A DNA stretch of 64,000 nt. Origin: Tenacibaculum mesophilum (lineage in GTDB: Bacteria > Bacteroidota > Bacteroidia > Flavobacteriales > Flavobacteriaceae). The notes beneath the pieces are model-generated. The model made no database searches. It was not told the origin of the DNA and was given only the letters and a program-made list of their open reading frames with translations. Below are positions 26,701-33,939 of this stretch, in pieces. Positions within the stretch are counted from its first letter, which is position 1; every line of letters begins with the position of its first letter. The stretch lies in NCBI RefSeq assembly GCF_003867075.1, contig NZ_CP032544.1, positions 1,044,001 through 1,108,000 on the forward strand, written 5' to 3'. The position numbers and the translations under genes are program-made.

Positions 26701-26940
26701 AGAAGCGATATAACGCATTCCTTGTACTCCATTGATGGCTGTTTCTAGAGGAATTAGTGTTGAGTTTACCAATACATCTGCACTTGAACCTGGGTATGCT
26801 ATAAATATGTTTACCGTGGTTGGTGCAATTTGTGGAAACTGTGATATTGGGAGTTGTTTTATTGATAACAACCCCGTAAAAACAACTATTATCGAAATAA
26901 CAATTGCTAGTACTGGTCTTTTTATAAATTGACTAAACAT
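23692..26940 (-). CDS. RND multidrug efflux pump (HAE1, AcrB type)
   Basis: A 1082-residue inner-membrane proton-driven drug exporter. It begins MFSQFIKRPVLAIVISII, as AcrB-type pumps do. The proton-relay aspartates are in GIVVDDAIVVVEAVH in segment 4, and the relay lysine is in GLLGKNAVLIVEFA in segment 10. GAKERFRPILMTSFAFI and IGGSALGGMLIGTIFGV close the second membrane half. Residues past 1035 are a charged cytoplasmic tail that is longer than in AcrB. It starts 24 bases after the adaptor gene and overlaps the outer-membrane gene, so all three are one operon. The substrates cannot be told from sequence. Confidence 0.95.
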   Translation of the reverse strand: MFSQFIKRPVLAIVISIIVVFTGLLSIKQLPISQFPQIAPTTVNIFIAYPGSSADVLVNSTLIPLETAINGVQGMRYIASDATSAGEGTLRVIFEPGTDPNQAVVRVKTRVDQVMPLLPELVQREGVIITPVQPSMLMYVNLFSKEKHNDEKFLYNYAYTKMIPEIQRINGIASAKILGSRKYAMRVWLKPDRMRAYNISAEEILEAMEDQSILARPGRLGRSSGIKSQSLEYVLTYQNRYNEPDQYKDIIIRANEEGEILKLKDVAEVKLGSEFFDIYSNLDGYPSASIVLKQTFGSNGSDVIASVKEKLKELKEDLPPGIDFKISYDVSNFLDASIEQVIHTLRDAFILVAIVVFLFLGDLRSTLIPIIAVPVSLIGAFFVMQLFGLSINLITLFALVLAIGIVVDDAIVVVEAVHLKMEKEHLTPYQASKAALGEIGGAILAITLVMVSVFVPISFMTGPVGVFYRQFSITMAGSIIISAVVALTLTPVLCAIMLKNNHGKERKKSIIDKFIDWFNKGFEKLTGRYVKVLNRIVARRMLTFGVLLAFCAGIFITNKTLPAGFIPSEDQGMIYAIIQTPPGATLERTNEVARKLQQICEETEGVESVSSLAGYEIMTEGRGSNAGTCLINLKPWSERHHSVHEIMEELEEETKDLGAVIEYFEPPAVPGFGSSGGFSMRLLDKTNSTDYHEFERINNKFMESLSKRKELTGLFTFYSANYPQYELKIDNKKAMQKGVTIGKAMENLNILIGSTYEQGFIRFGRFFKVYTQAAPEYRRIPSDLEKLYVKNEEGKMVPYSAFMSLEKKLGPNEITRYNLYNSAAIRGLPASGYTSGDAINAIKEVAAKELPRGYDVAWEGLTYDEAQRGNESVYIFIIVLAFVYFVLAAQYESFILPLAVIFSLPVGVYGSFTLLKLMGLANDVYAQIGIIMLVGLLGKNAVLIVEFAVLKRSQGATIFEAAIEGAKERFRPILMTSFAFIAGLIPLVIAHGAGAIGNRTIGGSALGGMLIGTIFGVLIIPGLYYIFAKMSDGRSLIKDEANEPVSEEFIRINEVEGSKTKVKITELKKLLKKIIKRENNEN

Positions 26941-26964
26941 GTATTGTTGAATTTTAGTTTTTGA

Positions 26965-28047
26965 TTACTCTGCATATAAGTCTAAACTAGACATTACAGC
27001 ATTTGGCTCTTTAAACTCAACATGTATCTTTTGTTGATCTTTTACCATACGGATTCCTTCTAACAATATTTTATCGTTTTCTGTAAGTCCTTTTTCTACT
27101 ATAAATAAGTGTGGTAATTCTGCTTCTACAGTAATTTCTCGTTGTTTTACTATATTGTTTTTATCTACTACAAAAACATATTTTTTATCTAATACTTCAA
27201 AAGTGGCTTTTTGTGGAATTATTAAAGCTCCTTCGTACGGAACTTCCATTAAAATACTTCCTGTTTCTCCGTGTCTTAAAATTCCATCTGGATTTGGGAA
27301 AGTTGCTCTAAAGGCAATGTTTCCTGTTTCATTGTTAAACTCTCCCTCAATCGTTTCTACAATTCCTTTTTGATTGAATGGTTTGTTATTTGCCATTAAA
27401 AGTGTTACTTCTTTTTTCTTGTCTTTATCTTGACTCATTATATAATCTAGATATTCTGTTTCTGGCACATTAAAATATACCCACATTTTACTGTTGTCTG
27501 ATAGTGTTGTTAGGAGTTCTCCTTCATCTAACAAACTTCCTTTTCTAACATGTAAGTGGTCCATTATACCATTAAACGGAGCCTTAATACTTGTAAAACC
27601 CAGGTGTGTTTGGGCTAGCATTACTTCAGCTTTTGCTTTTTCGTAATTTGCTTTTGCTAAGGCTAATTCGTTTTTAGAAACTACGTTTCCATCTGCTAAT
27701 AATTCCGTGTTTTTATATTCAATTTCAGCAGCTTTTGCTTCTGCTTTTGCTTTTTGTAAATCTGCCTTATAAACATTTGCTGATATTTGAAACATGTTTT
27801 GTCCTTTTTTTACATGCTGTCCTTCATCAACAAATACTTTCTTTAAATATCCTTTTTCAAGCGCCCTCAATTCTATGTGCTGAATGGCATGTATTTGACT
27901 TACATAATCTTTGGTTATTGATGTATCTTTTTTAATGGGATTGGTTACAAGGAACTTTGTTTCTGGGTGTTTAGATTCCTTTTTTGATTCGCAGCTAATG
28001 TTAATTAATAGCGCAAATAGACTCATGAAAATGAAGTTTTTTTTCAT
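26965..28047 (-). CDS. RND efflux periplasmic adaptor (membrane fusion protein)
   Basis: A 360-residue lipoprotein (lipobox LLINISC, about residue 19) that joins the pump to the outer-membrane channel. The biotinyl-lipoyl hairpin halves are visible as LEKGYLKKVFVDEGQHVKKG and SIKAPFNGIMDHLHVRKGS. A helical hairpin (KAKAEAKAAEIEYKNTELL) lies between them, followed by a beta-barrel and membrane-proximal domain. It is the first gene of the operon and is preceded by a -7-like element and a perfect 8+8 palindrome at 28084, a good candidate for repressor control. Confidence 0.92.
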   Translation of the reverse strand: MKKNFIFMSLFALLINISCESKKESKHPETKFLVTNPIKKDTSITKDYVSQIHAIQHIELRALEKGYLKKVFVDEGQHVKKGQNMFQISANVYKADLQKAKAEAKAAEIEYKNTELLADGNVVSKNELALAKANYEKAKAEVMLAQTHLGFTSIKAPFNGIMDHLHVRKGSLLDEGELLTTLSDNSKMWVYFNVPETEYLDYIMSQDKDKKKEVTLLMANNKPFNQKGIVETIEGEFNNETGNIAFRATFPNPDGILRHGETGSILMEVPYEGALIIPQKATFEVLDKKYVFVVDKNNIVKQREITVEAELPHLFIVEKGLTENDKILLEGIRMVKDQQKIHVEFKEPNAVMSSLDLYAE

Positions 28048-28063
28048 TTTTTGTATGTATTTG

Positions 28064-28071
28064 TAAAGTTA
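28064..28071 (-). promoter_or_regulatory. -7-like element of the RND efflux operon
   Basis: The minus strand reads TAACTTTA, one base from TAnnTTTG, 16 bases before the ATG of the adaptor gene. No exact element is nearer. Confidence 0.4.
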
Positions 28072-28083
28072 GAGTGAGTGTGT

Positions 28084-28104
28084 AACCATTGAATACCAAT
28101 GGTT
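28084..28104. promoter_or_regulatory. Operator-like palindrome of the RND efflux operon
   Basis: The arms AACCATTG (28084-28091) and CAATGGTT (28097-28104) are perfect complements separated by 5 bases. The palindrome lies 12 bases upstream of the -7-like element, over the place where the -33 region falls. That is a usual position for a TetR- or MarR-type repressor site. No such regulator is encoded in the window. Confidence 0.5.
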
Positions 28105-28141
28105 ATTCTAAAAATTTAATTAAATTTTTATGTGGGGTATA

Positions 28142-28177
28142 TAAAGTAAGCTAAATAAAAGCTTTAGGTTTACTTTA
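28142..28177 (-). terminator. Weak hairpin after the 28190 gene
   Basis: TAAAGTAA/TTACTTTA and CTAAA/TTTAG form an interrupted stem 13 bases past the stop of the hypothetical gene. There is no good U-tract, so it may be only a processing or partial termination site. A 22-base AT palindrome lies next to it at 28109-28130. Confidence 0.3.
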
Positions 28178-28189
28178 CCGAAGAGGGTA

Positions 28190-28615
28190 TCAAATTATAA
28201 AAACTTGAAATTTAATATGCAATTTTAAAATAGCACTATAAGTGTACTCTTTAAAGCGTTGTGCTTTTTCTTTTACTACACAAAACTGGCACTCAAAAAA
28301 CTGCGCATGTAAAATGGCTGATAAGTAACTTCCGAATTTTGACAAACTTTCATCTACTTCATTTTCGTCTTGGGTTTTGTCTTCAATTTCACTGATTTCG
28401 AAATAACTCTCCCTTTCAGAATCTTGATATTTTTCGCTAAAAACGTAATTACTGATGTGTTGAGTAATAAATTGTGGCTCTTCTTTTACGTTTACAGATT
28501 TAAAAGTAGCCACTGAGGTAGTTGTATCAAAAGTCTTTTGGTCTGCATATGATGTAGACCATCCTTTTAATAAAAGTATTAATAAAAATAGATATTTATT
28601 AAATGTATTACTCAT
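28190..28615 (-). CDS. Hypothetical exported protein
   Basis: A 141-residue protein from the ATG at 28615 (MSNTFNKYLFLLILLLKGW); the frame is open 13 codons further but the shorter form begins with a clear signal peptide. The mature part is acidic (FEISEIEDKTQDENEVDE) and then contains SYLSAILHAQFFECQFCVV, with a C-x-x-C pair, before a basic aromatic tail. Such a short secreted protein with CxxC upstream of an efflux operon could be a small redox or metal-binding protein, but I do not recognise a family. Confidence 0.5.
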   Translation of the reverse strand: MSNTFNKYLFLLILLLKGWSTSYADQKTFDTTTSVATFKSVNVKEEPQFITQHISNYVFSEKYQDSERESYFEISEIEDKTQDENEVDESLSKFGSYLSAILHAQFFECQFCVVKEKAQRFKEYTYSAILKLHIKFQVFII

Positions 28616-28685
28616 TTCAATCGGCAAAATTATAGATATATATTCATTTAACAAATAATTCGTATTGTAAAATATTTATAAAACA

Positions 28686-28710
28686 AAAAAACTCGCCGAT
28701 TGGCGAGTTT
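28686..28710 (-). terminator. Intrinsic terminator after accA
   Basis: AAACTCGCC and GGCGAGTTT form a perfect stem. It is followed on the minus strand by TTTTTTG, 28 bases after the accA stop. The stem resembles the one at 22168-22189. Confidence 0.85.
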
Positions 28711-28737
28711 TAATAGTATGTTTTTTAGGATATAAAG

Positions 28738-29691
28738 CTATTCTTTATAAACTCCCATATTTTCGTATTTCTCCATACGCTGAGCTATCAACTCTTTATC
28801 TTTAAGCTTATTAAGTTCTTCGTACGCTTTTATAATTTGCTCTTTAACAGCTTTAAAAGTTCCTTCACGGTCAGAGTGTGCACCTCCTAAAGGTTCTTTT
28901 ATGATATCATCAACTATTTTTAGTTTCATACCATCTTCTGCCGTTAATTTTAATGCTTCTGCTGCTTTTTCTTTTTCTGACCAACTACGCCATAAAATAG
29001 AAGAACAGTTTTCAGGTGAGATAACTGAATACCAAGAATTTTCTAACATATATACTCTATCTCCTACTCCTATTCCTAAAGCTCCTCCTGAAGCTCCTTC
29101 TCCAATAATTATGGTAATAATTGGAGTTTTTAAGCGAGTCATTTCAAAGATATTACGAGCAATTGCTTCTCCTTGTCCACGTTCTTCAGCTTCTAATCCT
29201 GGGTAAGCACCTGGAGTATCTACTAAAGTTACTACTGGTATTCCAAATTTTTCAGCCATGCGCATTAAACGTAATGCTTTACGGTATCCTTCTGGGTTTG
29301 CCATACCAAAGTTACGATATTGACGTGTTTTGGTATTGTATCCTTTTTGCTGACCTATGAACATAAAAGATTGGTCTCCAATCTTACCTAGTCCACCAAT
29401 CATAGCTTTATCATCTTTTACACTACGGTCACCGTGTAATTCCATAAATGTATCTCCACAAAGTGCTTTAATATAATCTAAGGTATAAGGACGATTTGGA
29501 TGACGAGATAACTGTACGCGTTGCCATGCCGTTAAATTCTTATATATATCTTTCTTAGCTTTTTCTAATTTTTTTTCAATCTTCTGACATGTAGCTGTAA
29601 CGTCTACATCACTTTCTTTTCCTATATCAAAACATTTTGCCAACTGATCTTCTAGCTCTTTTATTGGCATTTCAAAATCTAAATATTCCAT
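28738..29691 (-). CDS. accA: Acetyl-CoA carboxylase carboxyltransferase subunit alpha
   Basis: With AccD this 317-residue cytoplasmic protein moves the carboxyl group from biotin to acetyl-CoA, giving malonyl-CoA for fatty acid synthesis. The start [17 protein letters not shown] is followed by [39 protein letters not shown] and [19 protein letters not shown]. The crotonase-like oxyanion segment is [20 protein letters not shown]. Length and motifs are typical. accD is not in the window. It has its own -7 element and terminator and so is monocistronic. Confidence 0.97.
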   Translation of the reverse strand: MEYLDFEMPIKELEDQLAKCFDIGKESDVDVTATCQKIEKKLEKAKKDIYKNLTAWQRVQLSRHPNRPYTLDYIKALCGDTFMELHGDRSVKDDKAMIGGLGKIGDQSFMFIGQQKGYNTKTRQYRNFGMANPEGYRKALRLMRMAEKFGIPVVTLVDTPGAYPGLEAEERGQGEAIARNIFEMTRLKTPIITIIIGEGASGGALGIGVGDRVYMLENSWYSVISPENCSSILWRSWSEKEKAAEALKLTAEDGMKLKIVDDIIKEPLGGAHSDREGTFKAVKEQIIKAYEELNKLKDKELIAQRMEKYENMGVYKE

Positions 29692-29746
29692 TGTATTCTT
29701 GTATATAGTTTGATTTTCTAATTTACTAGTTAGTTGTTTGTAAAGG

Positions 29747-29754
29747 CAAACATA
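29747..29754 (-). promoter_or_regulatory. -7 element before accA
   Basis: The minus strand reads TATGTTTG, an exact TAnnTTTG match 55 bases before the accA start. No -33 TTG is seen at the expected distance. Confidence 0.4.
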
Positions 29755-29797
29755 CTAAAAAATTGTACAGTTTACCTTCATCACTTTTCTTAAAATA

Positions 29798-30697
29798 TTA
29801 TTTTTTTATAATTTTCTTTTTTATGGAAGAAACATTTTTGAGTACTCCATTTAATAATACTACTATTAAAACAATACAAGTCCCGTAATAAAACTCTGGA
29901 TTCATTTGTTCTTTTTCTCCAAATATTAATAATGCTAAAATAATAGCGTATATAGGTTCTAAATTAATCGTGAGCATTACTGTATAAGGTGTTAAATACC
30001 TCATTACTTGCACTGAAGCTATAAAAGCATAGGCTGTACAAATACTACTTAAAATGAATAAATATATCCAGTCACTTGTTTGTAATTGAAAAAACTCTAT
30101 TGAAAATTTTTGTGTAAATAATAAATATATAGTTACTCCTAAAACTCCAAATAATAACTGATAAAATGAAATAGTATTTGCTTCGTGTTTTTTTATAAAC
30201 AAACCGTTTAGTACTGAAAATAATGCGGAGAGAAATGCTGAAATTAATGCATAAATAATGCCTAGTGTATACTGACTTTCAAAATTAAAAATAATGTACA
30301 ATCCCATTATTACTAACAAGCCTAATACTATTTCTATTGTTTTTATTCTTCTTTTAAAAAAGAAAGGTTCTATAAATGAGGCAAAAAAAGCTCCAGTACT
30401 CATCATTACTAAAGCTACAGATACATTTGATACTTTTATTGCTTTGAAAAATGTTATCCAGTGTACTGCTATAATTACTCCTGAAATGGCAAACTTAATT
30501 AATGCTTTTTTTTCTACTTTAAATGACTTCTTCCTTATTAAAAAATATAAAGCAATAAAACCTACTGCTAACAACATTCTAAACCAAACTAAAGGTACTG
30601 CATCAATTGATATTAATGCGCCTAAAATAGCTGTAAACCCCCAAATAAATACGATTAAATGTAAGAGTAAGTAATTCTTTAATTTATCTCCTTGCAT
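29798..30697 (-). CDS. EamA/DMT-family transporter
   Basis: A 299-residue inner-membrane protein with ten hydrophobic segments and two EamA repeats. The first opens KNYLLLHLIVFIWGFTAILG and the second is around LGIIYALISAFLSALFSV. LEPIYAIILALLIFGE near the end is the usual closing motif of the family. The start at 30697 is preferred over the longer frame from 30751 because the extra residues lie inside the previous gene. It overlaps the lptF/G-type gene by 14 bases. The exported metabolite is unknown. Confidence 0.85.
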   Translation of the reverse strand: MQGDKLKNYLLLHLIVFIWGFTAILGALISIDAVPLVWFRMLLAVGFIALYFLIRKKSFKVEKKALIKFAISGVIIAVHWITFFKAIKVSNVSVALVMMSTGAFFASFIEPFFFKRRIKTIEIVLGLLVIMGLYIIFNFESQYTLGIIYALISAFLSALFSVLNGLFIKKHEANTISFYQLLFGVLGVTIYLLFTQKFSIEFFQLQTSDWIYLFILSSICTAYAFIASVQVMRYLTPYTVMLTINLEPIYAIILALLIFGEKEQMNPEFYYGTCIVLIVVLLNGVLKNVSSIKKKIIKK

Positions 30698-31769
30698 TGA
30701 AATATAAATAAACAGCGTATAAACCAAATACCACATTAGGTCCCCAAACATTTAACAATGCATTTGCTCCTGCTACAGCTCCTAATACTTCTGCTACTTT
30801 TAAAAAGAATACATAAATAAACATAACGCTTATACCTATTGCCAAATTAACTCCTATGCCTCCTCTAGTTTTCCTATGTGCTAGTCCTACCGCAATTAAC
30901 GTTAATATGTAGCTCGCAATTGGTAAACTTGTTCTCTTATATAGTTCTACTAAATAAGCATTTAAGTTTTTTATTCCTCTTTTTCTAGACACTTCAATAA
31001 ACTTAATCAACTCTGGTGAGTTCATTTCTTGTGCCATTATATTTTTATAATTAAAATCTTCTGGTGTAAATGTAAATGTAGTATCTAAACTTTTCCCCGA
31101 AAAGATACTATCTCTTTCTTTAAAAATTTTTCGTTCTTTCCAGTTATATAATTTAAACGTACTATCTTTTTCCTTCCAATTAATATTATCAGCTATAAGT
31201 TTCTTTTTTAATTTAATACCGTCATATAAATCTATTGAAAAATTATAGCCTGAATTTCTTTTTAAATCAAAACTTTGAATGTATACATAAGTACTATCAT
31301 TCAATTGTAAGCTAAACTCTCGGATGGAATTATCTGCATACTTTTTTTTCTTTAAATACTTCTTTTCAAAAGCTTTTCGTGTTTTACTACTTGAGGGTAC
31401 AAAAAAATGGTTCATTGAGAGTGCTATTGCACAAACTATAGTTGCTCCTATAAAATATGGAAATAAAAAACGTGTGAATGATACTTGTGAGCTATTGATT
31501 GCTACAATTTCTGTGTTACTTGCCAGCTTAGAAGTAAATAGTATAACTGCTATAAACAATGCTAATGGCATAAATGTATTAGCATAGTAAATAATAAAGT
31601 TTTTATAGTAATCGTTAACTATTTCAAACAATGTTAAATTTTCTTCTCGTAAAAACTTATCAACTTTTTCTGCAATATCAATAGCTACCGCAATAGGTAT
31701 TAAAATAAGTAATGTAAACAGAAAAGTTACTAAGTAACGTTTTAATATGTACCAATCTAGTATTTTCAA
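30684..31769 (-). CDS. LptF/LptG family lipopolysaccharide export permease
   Basis: A 361-residue inner-membrane component of the LPS transport ABC exporter. It has three membrane segments at each end and a periplasmic beta-jellyroll domain between about residues 130 and 250. The start ILDWYILKRYLVTFLFTLL and the segment ASNTEIVAINSSQVSFTRFL (coupling helix region) are typical. KTRGGIGVNLAIGISVMFIY marks the second membrane half. Only one such permease is in the window, so the partner and LptB lie elsewhere. The gene follows tgt by one base. Confidence 0.9.
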   Translation of the reverse strand: MKILDWYILKRYLVTFLFTLLILIPIAVAIDIAEKVDKFLREENLTLFEIVNDYYKNFIIYYANTFMPLALFIAVILFTSKLASNTEIVAINSSQVSFTRFLFPYFIGATIVCAIALSMNHFFVPSSSKTRKAFEKKYLKKKKYADNSIREFSLQLNDSTYVYIQSFDLKRNSGYNFSIDLYDGIKLKKKLIADNINWKEKDSTFKLYNWKERKIFKERDSIFSGKSLDTTFTFTPEDFNYKNIMAQEMNSPELIKFIEVSRKRGIKNLNAYLVELYKRTSLPIASYILTLIAVGLAHRKTRGGIGVNLAIGISVMFIYVFFLKVAEVLGAVAGANALLNVWGPNVVFGLYAVYLYFNARR

Positions 31770-31770
31770 A

Positions 31771-32901
31771 TTACAAACGTTTATCCATTTGTTTTACCAT
31801 TTTGTCTTTCCATTCAGTAAAATCTCCTGCTATTATGTGTTTACGTGCTTCACGAACTAACCATAAATAAAACCCTAGGTTATGAATAGAAGCTATCTGC
31901 TTTCCTAACATTTCTCTTGCAGCAAATAAGTGACGTAAATAGGCTTTAGAATACATGGTATCTACCCAAGTAATGCCCATTTCATCAATTGGAGAAAAAT
32001 CGTTTTCCCACTTTTTATTTTTAATATTTATGCTACCGTGTGCTGTAAATAACATTCCGTTACGTGCATTACGAGTTGGCATTACGCAATCGAACATATC
32101 AACTCCTAACGCTATGTTTTCTAAAATATTAATTGGTGTACCAACTCCCATTAAATAACGTGGTTTGTCTTCTGGTAAAATTTCAGTAACCACTTCTGTC
32201 ATTGCATACATTTCTTCAGCAGGTTCTCCTACTGATAATCCTCCTATCGCATTTCCTTCTGCTCCTGAGTTTGCTATATACTCTGCTGATTGCTTACGTA
32301 AATCTTTGTATGTACTTCCTTGTACAATTGGAAATAAAGACTGACTATATCCATATTTTGGAGGCGTGTTCTCAAAGTGTTTTATACAACGATCTAACCA
32401 ACGGTGAGTCATGTGCATAGATCGTTTTGCATAGTTATAATCACAAGGGTATGGCGTACACTCATCAAAAGCCATAATTATATCTGCTCCAATGGTACGC
32501 TGTGTTTCCATTACATTTTCTGGTGTAAAAAAATGTGTAGAGCCGTCAATATGACTTTTAAACTTTACTCCTTCTTCATTTATCTTCCTTCTTCCTGACA
32601 AAGAGTATACTTGATATCCTCCACTATCAGTTAAAATATTACGATCCCAATTCATGAACTTATGTAAGCCTCCTGCAGCTTCTAAAGTTTCTAATTTTGG
32701 ACGTAAGTATAAATGATATGTATTTCCTAAAATAATATCAGGATTGATTTCGTCTTTTAATTCTGATTGATGTACTCCTTTAACCGTAGCTACTGTACCT
32801 ACAGGCATGAATATTGGAGTTTCTATAGTTCCATGATCAGTAGTAATAACGCCTGCGCGTGCTTTACTTTTTGGATCGGTTATTTTTAAGTCAAATTGCA
32901 T
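31771..32901 (-). CDS. tgt: Queuine tRNA-ribosyltransferase
   Basis: Exchanges guanine-34 of tRNAs for Asp, Asn, His and Tyr with the queuosine precursor preQ1. The substrate-binding LTDSGGYQVYSL and the nucleophile segment GVDMFDCVMPTRNARNG are intact. The zinc site is unusual: where E. coli Tgt has a CxCxxC before YSRAYL, this protein has MGITWVDTMYSKAYLRHL, with no cysteine, though the later His of SIHNL is kept. As I recall, other Bacteroidetes Tgt proteins show the same loss. The start at 32901 (MQFDLKIT, 376 residues) is required because the next upstream ATG lies inside the -7 element. It heads an operon with the lptF/G-type gene and EamA. Confidence 0.95.
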   Translation of the reverse strand: MQFDLKITDPKSKARAGVITTDHGTIETPIFMPVGTVATVKGVHQSELKDEINPDIILGNTYHLYLRPKLETLEAAGGLHKFMNWDRNILTDSGGYQVYSLSGRRKINEEGVKFKSHIDGSTHFFTPENVMETQRTIGADIIMAFDECTPYPCDYNYAKRSMHMTHRWLDRCIKHFENTPPKYGYSQSLFPIVQGSTYKDLRKQSAEYIANSGAEGNAIGGLSVGEPAEEMYAMTEVVTEILPEDKPRYLMGVGTPINILENIALGVDMFDCVMPTRNARNGMLFTAHGSINIKNKKWENDFSPIDEMGITWVDTMYSKAYLRHLFAAREMLGKQIASIHNLGFYLWLVREARKHIIAGDFTEWKDKMVKQMDKRL

Positions 32902-32907
32902 AAGTGG

Positions 32908-32915
32908 CAAAGATA
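32908..32915 (-). promoter_or_regulatory. -7 element with near-zero leader before tgt
   Basis: The minus strand reads TATCTTTG, exact for TAnnTTTG, ending 6 bases before the ATG at 32901. It decides the start codon and implies an almost leaderless transcript. Sequence and spacing match those before queE. Confidence 0.6.
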
Positions 32916-32971
32916 CACATGTAAGTTGAATGTTTAAAAGTAGATAGTTAAAAGTTTCTTATTACTAATTT

Positions 32972-33808
32972 TTAACTTTTTCTTCTTCTTCCAAACTTGG
33001 ATTTAAAATCTGCTCTCTTCTTTGATTGTTTGTTATTTTGAGGAGAGGCTTTTTGATTCTTTTTTTCTGCTTCTTCGTATGTTTTTGACGAACCTGCTAC
33101 GAGTTTATTAATTTCATCCATTTCTTTAGATGATAATTCACGCCACTCTCCTACTTTTAAACTTCCTAAAGTTACGTTCATAATACGTGTGCGTTTTAAT
33201 TTCTTTACATCATATCCTAAGTATTCACACATACGTCTTATTTGACGATTTAAGCCTTGTATTAAAATTATTTTAAATGTGGTATCATTTATACGTTCTA
33301 CCTTGCATTTCTTTGTTACAGTTCCTAAAATAGGAATTCCATTACTCATTCTTTTTATAAAGCGCTCATCAAAAGGTTTATTAACCGTAACAATGTATTC
33401 TTTTTCGTGGTTATTCCCTGCTCGTAATATTTTGTTTACAATATCTCCATCATTGGTTAAAAAAATTAATCCTTCTGAAGGTTTATCTAAGCGACCAATA
33501 GGAAATAGTCGTTGTGGATGCCCCACAAATTTCACGATATTTTTACGTTCTTTACTATCAGTAGTACAAACAATGCCTTTAGGTTTGTTTAATGCTATAT
33601 GTATCGTTTTGGGTTTTGCTTTTAATGGTTTTCCATCAATTTTTACCACATCTCCTTCATGAACTCTGTTTCCTAACTGGGTAGGTTTCCCATTTATCGT
33701 TACTCTTCCCTCAGTTATAAATCGTTCTGCTTCACGACGTGAACAAATACCTGTACTACTAATGTACTTGTTAAGATTTATTGATGTATCGTTATTATTA
33801 TTTTCCAT
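32972..33808 (-). CDS. rluF: RluF-like 23S rRNA/tRNA pseudouridine synthase
   Basis: A 278-residue RsuA-family enzyme converting uridine to pseudouridine. An S4 RNA-binding domain is at residues 13-60 ([19 protein letters not shown]). The catalytic Asp is in [20 protein letters not shown], and [20 protein letters not shown] is the conserved C-terminal motif. The segment [16 protein letters not shown] is more like RluF than RluB or RluE. In E. coli RluF modifies U2604 of 23S rRNA and U35 of tRNA-Tyr. A basic tail (residues 245-278, rich in Lys, Gln and Arg) follows the core. It is separate from tgt, which has its own promoter. Confidence 0.85.
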   Translation of the reverse strand: MENNNNDTSINLNKYISSTGICSRREAERFITEGRVTINGKPTQLGNRVHEGDVVKIDGKPLKAKPKTIHIALNKPKGIVCTTDSKERKNIVKFVGHPQRLFPIGRLDKPSEGLIFLTNDGDIVNKILRAGNNHEKEYIVTVNKPFDERFIKRMSNGIPILGTVTKKCKVERINDTTFKIILIQGLNRQIRRMCEYLGYDVKKLKRTRIMNVTLGSLKVGEWRELSSKEMDEINKLVAGSSKTYEEAEKKNQKASPQNNKQSKKRADFKSKFGRRRKS

Positions 33809-33810
33809 GT

Positions 33811-33918
33811 AATCAAAAAAAAGACAGTCTCAAAAGTACTAAATATTGTCATTTCACGAATTAAGAGAATCAGATTTCTCTGACTTCGCTCGAAATGACA
33901 TACTTTCGAGACTGTCTT
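33811..33918 (-). terminator. Composite terminator of the sprB-sprF operon
   Basis: On the minus strand AAGACAGTCTC (33918-33908) pairs with GAGACTGTCTT (33831-33821), a perfect 11-bp stem, followed by TTTTTTGATT. The long loop holds a second inverted repeat, the REP-like element at 33847-33900. The outer stem probably ends the adhesin operon, whose last stop is at 33940. Confidence 0.75.
33847..33900 (-). repeat. REP-like dispersed palindromic element
   Basis: TGTCATTTC (33847-33855) and GAAATGACA (33892-33900) are perfect inverted arms. On the minus strand the element begins GTCATTTCGAGCGAAGTC, which I recall as a widespread intergenic repeat in Flavobacteria. The interior contains a further dyad around AGAGAATCAGATTTCTCT. 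Only one full copy is seen here; a shorter piece of a related string is in the loop at 21194-21210. Confidence 0.6.
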
Positions 33919-33939
33919 GTATGTTTTAGATTTTATCTT

